This document shows, one piece after another, positions 41,212-49,358 of a stretch of 49,431 bases of DNA. The notes beneath the pieces were generated by a model, which saw nothing but the letters and a program-made list of their open reading frames with translations, was not told where the DNA came from and did not search any database. Source of the DNA: Bacillus sp. AFS073361. GTDB taxonomy: Bacteria > Bacillota > Bacilli > Bacillales > Cytobacillaceae. The stretch covers positions 1 to 49,431 of the forward strand of contig NZ_NUZU01000033.1 in NCBI RefSeq assembly GCF_002567005.1. The letters run 5' to 3'. How positions within the stretch are numbered: the first letter of the stretch is position 1; each line of letters begins with the position of its first letter. The position numbers and the translations under genes were made by a program.

Positions 41212-41748
41212 ATGTACCAATCTATTGCGTGGTACGCTACATTATTTTTCGTATTCCTTATCGCACTAGCATTTTCGTTTGTGTACGGGGAATCGAGAAA
41301 ACTAAAAGAGTATGGATCTATTCAGGAAAAAGGCTATAAAATTCGTAAATTTTATTTTCTTGGATTACTAGCCATTATGGGATTTGCTTCTGCAATTTCA
41401 CTAAGCAAACTACCTTACCACGACCAGCACGTACAGGCAAAAGAAAATGGCAAGGTTGTTGAGGTTAGTGGGATACAGTTTGCCTGGGAATTAAGTAATG
41501 AAAACTTTACTGTGGGGGAGCCTGTCCAGTTTCGTGTTACAAGTAAAGATGTCACCCATGGGTTTGGGCTGTATGATGAAAAACTGCATTTGATCGCACA
41601 AACTCAAGCGATGCCCGACTATACAAATATTGTCTCTATTACATTTAAAAAACCGGGAACGTATAAAATTATGTGTTTAGAATATTGCAGCACTGGCCAT
41701 CATGTCATGATTAAAGACATTGTTGTCAAGCCAAAGGGAGGTAATTAA
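41212..41748 (+). CDS. CuA-containing subunit II of a heme-copper enzyme (CuA-NOR or oxidase)
   Basis: A 178-residue subunit with two N-terminal membrane helices (about 3-24 and 46-64) and an external cupredoxin domain. The CuA ligands are complete: His in DVTHGFGLYD and the pattern C-x3-C-x3-H-x2-M in MCLEYCSTGHHVM. The domain therefore receives electrons from a cytochrome c or similar carrier. ATG 41212 follows GGGAGGG; an in-frame start at 41167 would include the leader hairpin. The catalytic subunit starts two bases after its stop. Since that subunit lacks the oxidase tyrosine, the pair may be a nitric oxide reductase of the CuA type known from Bacillus azotoformans. Confidence 0.85.
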   Translation: MYQSIAWYATLFFVFLIALAFSFVYGESRKLKEYGSIQEKGYKIRKFYFLGLLAIMGFASAISLSKLPYHDQHVQAKENGKVVEVSGIQFAWELSNENFTVGEPVQFRVTSKDVTHGFGLYDEKLHLIAQTQAMPDYTNIVSITFKKPGTYKIMCLEYCSTGHHVMIKDIVVKPKGGN

Positions 41749-41749
41749 T

Positions 41750-43216
41750 ATGGAAAGTAAAGCTCGGAAACAGATTAAAAAAGGCGTTGCATTTTCATTG
41801 ATGGTTACCTCTGTGGTTCTGGTTTTCATGATGGTTTTCGGAGTGATGATGTTATTAAATCAAGGAAATGTCGTAAAAATTTCTGCTCAATTGTTTTATA
41901 AAGTAATGACCATTCACGGAACAGGAATGATCGGTATCGCCGCACTGGGCGGTAGCGCCATCATGTGGTATTATTTATCGAAATATATTCATTTGAATCC
42001 AAAGGTTTTCTTTACCAACCTCATCTTATCTTTGATTGGTGTGGTTATGATACTTGCCGCTATTTTTGTTTTTAATTTTTCTGATGGTTGGACATTCCTT
42101 TATCCCCTTCCATCTGCCTCAGCAAAACTAAATGGATCAGCAGGTGCACTATTCTTTTTATTTGGGCTGTTACTGTTAGGCATTGGCTATTTGGTCATGT
42201 ATTTTTATTTAGCAGCAAGGCTGATCAAATAATATGGCGGTCTAGGTAAATCACTAGGCTGGGATTATATTTTCAGGGGCAAAAAGGGATATGGACCACC
42301 TGCTGCTGTTGTTGCCACAACGATGGTCATTATCGCTAACTCCACTGGAATCTTAGCAGGTGCTACAGCCATAGTTGAATCAATTGTTAATATAATTAAT
42401 CCAAAGTTCACCTTCGATCCAATGCTCGCAAAACATTTAACCTATGCATTTGGCCATATTTTTGCTAATTGCACCATTTATATGGCAGTTATCGCCGTCT
42501 ATGAAGTGCTCTCTGAATATACTGGACGTCCCTGGAAATCCAATAAAGCCTTCCTAATTGCATGGAATTTTTCCACTCTGTTTACTTTAATGATTTATAC
42601 ACACCATTTGTTAATGGATTTTGCAGTCCCAAGATGGATGTTAATTATCGGTCAAATATTTTCTTATGCAAATGGTTTACCAGTCATGGTTGTCACTGCA
42701 TATGGAGCATTGATGATTGTGTTCCGCTCGGCTGTTAAATGGGACTTTGCTTCAAGTATGATGTTTCTAGCAATGTTCGGCTGGGTCGCTGGTGCAGTAC
42801 CTGCAATTATTGATGCTACAATCGTAGTGAACCATGTGATGCACAATACAAAATGGGTGCCAGGCCATTTCCACACGTACATGGGAATGGGTGTTATTGC
42901 GATGATCTTCGGTTTTATGTATTATTTCACAAAAACGGAAGGAACACAAAAGCAAAAGGGAATCGATAATTTGGCTATCTCTACCTATTTTTTCTTCTTT
43001 ACGGGTTTAGCAGGCTCCTTCCTTTATGCTGGAAAAATAAGTACTCCGCGTCGCTGGGCTGAACACTTACCAGAGTGGACAGGAGCGGATCAAGTTGGAG
43101 CACTGTGCGGGGGCTTAATTATCATCGCTGCAGTCATTTTTACCATAAGATTTATTATTGGTTTAAGAACTTTAGGTAAGAACTCTGAGACTAATTCATT
43201 AAAGTCGGTATCATAA
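41750..43216 (+). pseudogene. Heme-copper catalytic subunit I (NOR-like) interrupted by an in-frame TAA
   Basis: A 489-codon frame with twelve predicted helices. Codon 161 (42230-42232) is TAA; reading on in the same frame gives YGGLGKSLGWDYIFRGKKGY and the rest of a normal subunit I, so one substitution (for example AAA to TAA) splits it. All heme and copper ligands are present: His in TIHGTGMIG (low-spin heme), His in GHIFANC and the pair in YTHHLLMD (CuB or FeB), and HFHTYMG (both hemes). Four residues after the helix-VI His, where oxygen reductases have the cross-linked Tyr, there is Asn. ATG 41750 follows GGGAGGT. The downstream piece has no ribosome binding site at its first ATG (42323), so it is not an independent gene. 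Confidence 0.8.
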
Positions 43217-43219
43217 GTA

Positions 43220-43252
43220 AAAATCCAGCCAAAGCAATCTTGGCTGGATTTT
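43220..43252. terminator. Bidirectional terminator between the heme-copper operon and the antiporter
   Basis: A perfect 13-bp stem AAAATCCAGCCAA/TTGGCTGGATTTT with A and T flanks. Confidence 0.92.
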
Positions 43253-43281
43253 ATTAGTCTATTAATAAGTTTCTATTTATA

Positions 43282-44442
43282 TCATGCGGTGTTTTTCATG
43301 GTTGTTCGTTTACTACTTTGGTTGAAAAAGAACTTCATCATTGGTGGTGTAACAATGGTTGTCACTAGTACAACAACTACTAATACAGCAAAAAGTTCCT
43401 CTGTGATTAATTTAGTTTCTAAACCTATTGTGGCAATAATTAACGCAACCTCACCACGTGAAACCATGGCTGCACCAATTCCTAGGGAGTTCTTCCAAGA
43501 AAAGCGTGCCATTTTTGCACCTGCTGCTGCACCAATTAATTTGGTTAAAATCGCAAGGATACTAAGGCCCAACATAAGCCCTAAATGTTGAGAGATTCCA
43601 TCAAAACTTACTGACAAACCAATCGAAGTGAAAAATACTGGAACGAAAATAGAATAACTAATGGTCTCCACTTTCTTAAATATTTTATGTTTATTATCTG
43701 TCTGACCAATCGCAACCCCAGCGATATAGGCACCAATTATGCCCGCAACACCTGTTAATTCCGCAGCAAAAGAAAACAGGAAACATATAATTAATGCACC
43801 TGTGACAAGTGATTCTGTAACCTTTAGTGGAGCAAATTTCTTTAAAAGCCATGGTACAATCTTCCAAGCTACTAAAATAGCAACCGTGAAAAAGAGGACC
43901 TTTTTCATAATCATCATATTTAAATTCACTTCGTCTCCAGCCATACTCATGAGGAAGGCTAAAGCAATGATTACAAGGACATCATCAATGACTGCTGCAC
44001 CTAAAATTGTTGTTCCTTCTTTAGATTGAATCTTATTTAACTCTTTCAGTGCTTGAACGGAAATACTTACACTAGTTGCGGAAAGTAATAATCCTAAAAA
44101 TAATGCTTCGATGGTTGTCATATTAAGCATAATTCCTGACAGATAACCTGCCAATAAAGGAACAATGATTCCGCTGATCCCTACAAAGGTTGATGCCTTC
44201 CAAGTCCGTCTAAATTCATGGATATCAGTCTCCAGCCCGGCGATAAACATTAACAAGATCACACCAATTTGGCTTAGGTCTGCAATGGTTTTCGTTTCTG
44301 AAATTAGCCCCAAGACCGCAGGTCCGATAATAACCCCAATTAATAACTTTCCTAAAACTGAAGGCTGGCCTAATTTAACACTAATATCACCAGCAATCTT
44401 TGAGGCAAATAAAATAATCGCTAATTCTAAAATTAATTCCAT
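43282..44442 (-). CDS. CPA2 cation/proton antiporter, GerN/NapA type
   Basis: A 386-residue protein with about twelve helices that exchanges Na+ or K+ for protons. KLGQPSVLGKLLIGVIIGPA and LMFIAGLETDIHEFRRTWKA are CPA2 hallmarks. GAAVIDDVLVIIALAFL carries the paired Asp of the NapA/NhaA ion-binding site, and AAMVSRGEVALIIATIGLE is the late conserved helix. Length and order match Bacillus GerN (387 aa), which moves Na+/K+ during spore germination; there is no TrkA-N domain as in Kef/YjbQ. ATG 44440-44442 follows AAGGAGGAGG; a 25-codon longer frame runs through a leader hairpin. Its leader holds two terminators, suggesting conditional expression. Confidence 0.9.
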   Translation of the reverse strand: MELILELAIILFASKIAGDISVKLGQPSVLGKLLIGVIIGPAVLGLISETKTIADLSQIGVILLMFIAGLETDIHEFRRTWKASTFVGISGIIVPLLAGYLSGIMLNMTTIEALFLGLLLSATSVSISVQALKELNKIQSKEGTTILGAAVIDDVLVIIALAFLMSMAGDEVNLNMMIMKKVLFFTVAILVAWKIVPWLLKKFAPLKVTESLVTGALIICFLFSFAAELTGVAGIIGAYIAGVAIGQTDNKHKIFKKVETISYSIFVPVFFTSIGLSVSFDGISQHLGLMLGLSILAILTKLIGAAAGAKMARFSWKNSLGIGAAMVSRGEVALIIATIGLETKLITEELFAVLVVVVLVTTIVTPPMMKFFFNQSSKRTTMKNTA

Positions 44443-44576
44443 CCAATCCTCCTCCTTAAAAAAATAATAGGGTCCGTGTTTTAACAGACCCTTTTTAAAT
44501 ACAAAAAAGCCCGTCAACCACGGGACATAGTAATCCCTTGGTGACAGGCTCCTCCAGATACAACAGTTATTTTATT
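44443..44576 (-). promoter_or_regulatory. Riboswitch-like leader of the antiporter gene with two terminators
   Basis: About 134 bases from the predicted start to the ATG. The first hairpin (44549-44509) has about 15 pairs, GCCTGTCACC against GGTTGACGGGC and AGGGA against TCCC, followed by TTTTTT. The second (44491-44470) is GGGTCTG/CGGACCC followed by TATTATTTTTTT, and then the ribosome binding site. Two intrinsic terminators between promoter and gene imply ligand- or protein-controlled readthrough. I cannot match it to a known class. Confidence 0.6.
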
Positions 44577-44582
44577 AAACTC

Positions 44583-44611
44583 ATTATAACATTTTTTATA
44601 TTATCAATCAA
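44583..44611 (-). promoter_or_regulatory. Predicted sigma-A promoter of the antiporter gene
   Basis: On the minus strand TTGATT (44611-44606), exactly 17 bases, TATAAT (44588-44583). It lies between the end of the large membrane-protein gene and the two leader hairpins. Confidence 0.75.
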
Positions 44612-44640
44612 TTAAAATTGAATTGAACGTTAGATCCCTT

Positions 44641-47600
44641 TTAATCCCATTTTTTCATTGTACCAATTACTTTCTCCTTAAGAACCATAATAAAAGTGGT
44701 TTCTCCTTTATTCGCTTTTTGTTTATTCCATTCATTAAAGCTGGCAACCGTAATTAAGATTAGGCCGGCAATTAATAAATAGAACCACCACGGCATATTC
44801 CCCCAGTACGGTCTTGTTTGCAGGAATACGTTTAATAATAAAACGCCAACTCCTACAAAGAAATATGATTTAATTTGTAAGAACATTCCTGCCATCAACG
44901 ACAACAAGGAAAGTGTTCCGACAATGATTGCATCATAAATTGTGTTGCTCGCCAAACCATCTTGAATTAATAATAATGAAACGACGAGCAGGACCCCCCA
45001 TTGGACAGCTTTTGTTATTTCCGCATATCGCCCCTTTAAACAACGTCGAATGAAAATTATCAATATTATAAAGGGAAGAACAATTACTTCCCGCTCCCAT
45101 AATGCTGGAATATTAAGTTTAGCTATGATTGAATAATATGGTTGTAATAAATAGGCTCCTCCAAGTATGGTCATTAGGACCGATAACCTTTCAGGCACTC
45201 TTTTTCTTTGCAGAAAAAAAGAAATGGCGATCAACACACCCGGTATTGGACGACTCCAGATAAATGGATCCTCGAACATATACATAAGACTAAAAAACAT
45301 GAATGAAACTAGTGTAAAACCATCTAATTTTATTTGCTGAATTTTTTGTCCATATTCAACTAGCTGTTTGTAAACCAATTGGCCTATTATCGAAAGGACA
45401 ATTCCTGCCACTCCAGTGACTAGCTGTCTAGCAATATCACCTATGTCCCCCATATAAATAAATTCTACTGTAGCAATAAATACTAAAAATAACGGAACAA
45501 TTCCTAAAACATCCCAGTGGATTTTATGCAAATAAACCACTGTTCCTAAAGCATAGGCAAGCGTAACAAGATATGGAAGCAAATCAAAGGGATAAGTAAT
45601 CAACGTTAACACAATTCCAATTATTGAAAAAGGGACTAAATAGTAAGCAGTCCGTTTTTTATATTCATCGTTTGTGAAGAAAACAAACAAGAGAAGTAGC
45701 GCACTAGTAAACACAAACTCATAGTTTCCAAAAGATTGATTAATTAGTAGCTCTTGGCTAGATGAAACTATAAAGAATACGGAAGTAAAACTCCCATAAA
45801 GAAAGGCTTTAATTTTCCATTCGACAGTCATCAACTTTGTGCTCATTGCATAGACAAACAACGCCAAGATAAAGCTGTAAATAGCGTCTGTCTGAAATGC
45901 GAACCATGTGAATAATAGCGTCAGTGGATAAATGCTGTGTCCTACCCAACCAAACGCAAATGATAGGTTCAAATCATTTTTCCGTAAGAGATAGGCGATC
46001 ACCAGCATGATCACTGCACTAGTAGAAGTAATTAAAGAATGTATGGTATGACTTAAAGTAAAGGATAGCATAATCGCCTGGATGATTGAAAAATAGGAAA
46101 TCAGTGCCGTAATACTTACTAAAAAAGGAACCCACTTCGTACCATGCTTTTTATACAAATAATAATACATTCCAATTCCAACTAACAAAATAAGCGGTTG
46201 AACCCAAACATGGTTTATGTGATTAAACAATGCTTGGAGGATGGCCACAGTATAAAGTGCATGGGATGTATACAAAGAGATTTTATCCAACCTCTTTTCC
46301 CCTACAGCTCTCCACACAAAACTAGATAATAAAACAAGGATGGCTGCGATAGCAAAATTAACTCCATACCCAAATTCTCTAAGATAAAAAGAAAAATTAC
46401 TATTAATTTCTTCTCCAAAAGCAGAGATGGATAGACCAAGTAAACTAGGAGTAATCCATACAGCAGCTTCCTTTAGGAAAATCCTTGCTTCTCTCTTATA
46501 AACTAAATAGGAAGCAACCATAAGTAGGCATAAGAGAACACCTAATTCCCACCATAATAACAACGAAATAGCCATCATTATAGCAAGTACCATGACCGAT
46601 AACCCAACATCTCTGGAGGCAGTCTGAATGTTCTTTACGTGCATTGAAAGTTGCGCAATACCTAATATACTAAATAGGATAAACCCTGTAATAGATAATT
46701 GTAGAGCTAAATTTATTGCATCAAAAGGCTGGCTTAGTAATGCAATAATTTCATAAATGCTGGAGGCTGCAAAAACAGCGCTTAAATACGGAAATAACCT
46801 TCTTGAACCGTGCTGGGACAAATAAACAAAGTTAGCTGCAATGATAAAATAAGCGAGCATAAGAACTAACGACGGATTCCCTGCACGCAGGAGAATTCCT
46901 TCGAGACTAATATAAATAAATGCCATTCCGGATATTATTGCACTTGTATATTGAAATGCTTTATTTAATGAAAACTGGTTATTCAAAGCCCTTGGAACAA
47001 AGACCATTCCAAATCCGACCAGAGCATAAATGATCGCCCCAAAAGAATCCAGGAAACTGTGCTCAATTAACTGATAAGCACCGTAAACAATCATGATACT
47101 AAAAATGAAATGATATTCCTTTCTGCCGCTCACATACATCATTGATAAATATATAATCGCTGTTAATAGCAAATTGAAGCTGTATAAAACCTTGTTATCA
47201 TAGAGAAAAAGCATAAATAGTGTACACAAAACGAGATTCACTTGGACATACGGGATAAATTCCTTCGTGAAAAGTTTGATTGATTCCCTATTCTTTAACT
47301 TATGATAAATAAAAATGAAGATGGCATTGAAAATCATCATACCCAGGTAGAAGAAATCAATTTTCAGATGGAAGCTAGCTAAAAGAAAGGCCATCCCTAG
47401 AGATACCGAAACAAAGGCGAACCAAACAAATAATCTTGATGCTAAGCTTTTTGCAAAAAAATAGTAAACAATAACTGGCAGCCAGCTGCCCAGCATTCCG
47501 AGTAAATAACGCCCTTCCCCATAAATTGATAAATAGGATCCCAATAGACCAAACCATCCCAAAGAGAGAATAAATATTGGTAAAAACAAACTACCTAAGA

Positions 47601-48048
47601 CACTAAAGGCAAAAGCAGTTTTTTCTATTTTTAATATTTTTTTCGTTAGAAAGGCAATTCCATAAAATAAGATAGCAACAATTGCAATGGACCCACTTTT
47701 CATGAAATTTGTCATAGATTCCCAATTACTTGTAGCAACAAACAATCCTCCAATAAGTAAGAAGATTACTCCAATGTTTAATAACCACGTAATATTTCTT
47801 TCACGAATCTCTTCTGGTGTTCGTGTCTTCATCACTTTCGCAGGTTTTTTTGGCACTTGCGAATGGACTTGTAAGTTTTTTTCATTTATAGGAGGCTTTG
47901 TCTCCATTTCAATTAAATCTAAATGATATTGGTGATGTGCTCTTGAAACTATGTCGACTATTTCATTGGGAAGGTATCCCTCCTTTTTTAATGTGTATAA
48001 CTCTTTTCTAAAAATTTTCCGATGCTCTTCTCGTATATTCAAATCCAT
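44641..48048 (-). CDS. Very large polytopic membrane protein, 1135 aa
   Basis: A soluble N-terminal segment of about 90 residues (MDLNIREEHRKIFRKELYTL; RTPEEIRERNITWLLNIGV) is followed by roughly thirty closely spaced membrane helices up to residue 1115 and a short basic tail (NEWNKQKANKGE). There are no large loops, no nucleotide-binding motifs and no catalytic signature. The N-terminal helical domain plus the INIGVIFLLIGGLFVATSNW-type start recalls the DUF2157/DUF2339-like membrane proteins, a loose comparison. ATG 48046-48048 follows GGGGAGA; a five-codon longer frame is less likely. Function unknown; candidates are transport or membrane sensing. It stands alone with a palindrome-rich upstream region. 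Confidence 0.8.
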   Translation of the reverse strand: MDLNIREEHRKIFRKELYTLKKEGYLPNEIVDIVSRAHHQYHLDLIEMETKPPINEKNLQVHSQVPKKPAKVMKTRTPEEIRERNITWLLNIGVIFLLIGGLFVATSNWESMTNFMKSGSIAIVAILFYGIAFLTKKILKIEKTAFAFSVLGSLFLPIFILSLGWFGLLGSYLSIYGEGRYLLGMLGSWLPVIVYYFFAKSLASRLFVWFAFVSVSLGMAFLLASFHLKIDFFYLGMMIFNAIFIFIYHKLKNRESIKLFTKEFIPYVQVNLVLCTLFMLFLYDNKVLYSFNLLLTAIIYLSMMYVSGRKEYHFIFSIMIVYGAYQLIEHSFLDSFGAIIYALVGFGMVFVPRALNNQFSLNKAFQYTSAIISGMAFIYISLEGILLRAGNPSLVLMLAYFIIAANFVYLSQHGSRRLFPYLSAVFAASSIYEIIALLSQPFDAINLALQLSITGFILFSILGIAQLSMHVKNIQTASRDVGLSVMVLAIMMAISLLLWWELGVLLCLLMVASYLVYKREARIFLKEAAVWITPSLLGLSISAFGEEINSNFSFYLREFGYGVNFAIAAILVLLSSFVWRAVGEKRLDKISLYTSHALYTVAILQALFNHINHVWVQPLILLVGIGMYYYLYKKHGTKWVPFLVSITALISYFSIIQAIMLSFTLSHTIHSLITSTSAVIMLVIAYLLRKNDLNLSFAFGWVGHSIYPLTLLFTWFAFQTDAIYSFILALFVYAMSTKLMTVEWKIKAFLYGSFTSVFFIVSSSQELLINQSFGNYEFVFTSALLLLFVFFTNDEYKKRTAYYLVPFSIIGIVLTLITYPFDLLPYLVTLAYALGTVVYLHKIHWDVLGIVPLFLVFIATVEFIYMGDIGDIARQLVTGVAGIVLSIIGQLVYKQLVEYGQKIQQIKLDGFTLVSFMFFSLMYMFEDPFIWSRPIPGVLIAISFFLQRKRVPERLSVLMTILGGAYLLQPYYSIIAKLNIPALWEREVIVLPFIILIIFIRRCLKGRYAEITKAVQWGVLLVVSLLLIQDGLASNTIYDAIIVGTLSLLSLMAGMFLQIKSYFFVGVGVLLLNVFLQTRPYWGNMPWWFYLLIAGLILITVASFNEWNKQKANKGETTFIMVLKEKVIGTMKKWD

Positions 48049-48097
48049 AAAATCTCCCCACAATCATACAAAAATGTAAATTATACCATTTTTCTTC

Positions 48098-48117
48098 ATG
48101 GTGTAATTTTACACCAT
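48098..48117. promoter_or_regulatory. Inverted repeat upstream of the large membrane-protein gene
   Basis: ATGGTGTAA-TT-TTACACCAT, nine-base arms with no mismatch. It sits at the -35 distance from TATAAT (48085-48080, minus strand). A degenerate copy, TTATACCAT, overlaps that -10. This is a likely operator for the minus-strand gene. Confidence 0.55.
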
Positions 48118-48178
48118 TTATGAATATTTTCCAATACATATTCAAAAAAACGTATTCATACGCGTCCTTTCGTAAAAA

Positions 48179-48209
48179 ATTTTACCTTTGGGTAAAATAT
48201 CTGTATGAT
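48179..48209 (+). promoter_or_regulatory. Predicted promoter with palindrome for the 158-aa gene
   Basis: TTTACC (48181-48186), a 17-base spacer and TATGAT (48204-48209). ATTTTACC-TTTG-GGTAAAAT (48179-48198) is a perfect 8-bp inverted repeat that overlaps the -35 hexamer. Confidence 0.5.
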
Positions 48210-48243
48210 GTAAGAGGATTTACTTAAATAGACGGAGGAAACT

Positions 48244-48720
48244 ATGCTTACATATAATGAAAAATTAGCGATTATCGAATCATTTCCTGAATTGGAACGA
48301 AAAAATGTTTCACTAGGACGAGTCAATTTTCAGTTCGAAGGCAGTGTCTCAGATAAAAAAAACATTGTTTATCACTTACACCCAAACGGGAATGGATTTA
48401 TTTATGCTGGACAGTTGGACAATTATGATTCGGATGAAAAAGGAATGGTCAATATCCGTGATTACTCCGAAGACCAACTCCGTAAATTGTTAAAACAATC
48501 GATTCAATCCCTATCTCCAGTAGAAAAAACAGCTGCAGAAGAAGCGATTATTGGTGATTCAAACGAAGAGCGTTGGGTAGATAGTGAAAACAGTGTTCTA
48601 ATTCTAGTGGAAGAAAATGAATCCTGGAATATCTATTACGGGTTAAACCTGGATGCAACCTTTGATACCTATGAGGAAGCTGAGATGTTTTTAAAAGAGG
48701 AAGGTTTTTCAAGGCAGTAA
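48244..48720 (+). CDS. Conserved-looking hypothetical protein, 158 aa
   Basis: A soluble, acidic protein with alternating strands and helices: MLTYNEKLAIIESFPELERK, then KNIVYHLHPNGNGFIYAGQL, then a central helix (YSEDQLRKLLKQSIQSL) and a late SVLILVEENESWNIYYGLNL ending in a helix EEAEMFLKEEGF. It has no metal or nucleotide motif that I recognise and no signal peptide. The ATG follows ACGGAGGAAACT with good spacing. The promoter has its own palindrome, so the gene may respond to a dedicated regulator. Convergent with the HD-domain gene across a terminator. Confidence 0.75.
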   Translation: MLTYNEKLAIIESFPELERKNVSLGRVNFQFEGSVSDKKNIVYHLHPNGNGFIYAGQLDNYDSDEKGMVNIRDYSEDQLRKLLKQSIQSLSPVEKTAAEEAIIGDSNEERWVDSENSVLILVEENESWNIYYGLNLDATFDTYEEAEMFLKEEGFSRQ

Positions 48721-48731
48721 ATGAATGAAAC

Positions 48732-48755
48732 ATGGCGGTGCAAGTGCACCGCCAT
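48732..48755. terminator. Terminator between convergent genes
   Basis: A perfect 11-bp stem ATGGCGGTGCA/TGCACCGCCAT with a two-base loop. The T tract is modest. Confidence 0.75.
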
Positions 48756-48759
48756 TACT

Positions 48760-49272
48760 TTATATACATTCTTTGTCGATCCATTCGTCTAAGCGGATAA
48801 TGCTTTGTCTGGCTCGTTCATATTCAATCGTCCGATAATGATGCATTCCGCCCTCTTCTTCATCCTTTTCATCGGCCCATTTAACAATTTGCTGTAATGG
48901 CGTTCGAACAATATCGTTGGATGGCAAAAATGAGTCGGTATGAAACAAAATAGCAAGTGCGATTGTCTTGGCTTTGATTGGATTCTCACCTAGGCGAATC
49001 AATAGCTTATGAGCCCTTTCCGCCCCTTTGATTGGGTGAATATCATTTTGTTTGTATAAGTCATAATCCCATTTTCCATTTTTATACCATGTATAATGAC
49101 CCATGTCATGGAGGAGTCCTGCTTTTGCAGCAATGTCTACATCCAGTTGATGTTCCTTCCCAAGTTGAAAAGCATGGTAGGCAACCGCAATCGCATGGGC
49201 AAGACCTGAACGATTCAAATATTTTTGGGCAATATGATGTTCAAATATATTCAATAAGGTAACGTCTCTCAT
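48760..49272 (-). CDS. HD-domain phosphohydrolase-like protein
   Basis: A 170-residue HD-superfamily protein. LAHAIAVAYHAFQLGKEH gives the first metal His region, KAGLLHDMGHYTWYKNG the HD pair, HPIKGAERAHKLLIRLG the next His, and ALAILFHTDSFLPSND together with VKWADEKDEEEGGMHHY the late acidic ligand. The family includes nucleotide pyrophosphatases and phosphodiesterases such as YfbR- and YqeK-like enzymes; the substrate cannot be told. The ATG follows AGGAGAG. It is a single gene with the 158-aa gene convergent to it. Confidence 0.87.
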   Translation of the reverse strand: MRDVTLLNIFEHHIAQKYLNRSGLAHAIAVAYHAFQLGKEHQLDVDIAAKAGLLHDMGHYTWYKNGKWDYDLYKQNDIHPIKGAERAHKLLIRLGENPIKAKTIALAILFHTDSFLPSNDIVRTPLQQIVKWADEKDEEEGGMHHYRTIEYERARQSIIRLDEWIDKECI

Positions 49273-49358
49273 GCGATCTCTCTCCTAACTTTTTTAAAAT
49301 AATATATTTTATTTATTATATGCTAACAATTGGTGCATGGCTATTTTTTTATTATTAG

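Noticed and set aside
42200..42260. Frameshift as the cause of the split subunit I
   Set aside because: Both halves are in the same frame, so a nonsense codon is sufficient.
42323..43216. Second part of the heme-copper subunit as an independent gene starting at ATG 42323
   Set aside because: No ribosome binding site precedes it, and conserved sequence continues upstream of that ATG in the same frame up to the TAA.
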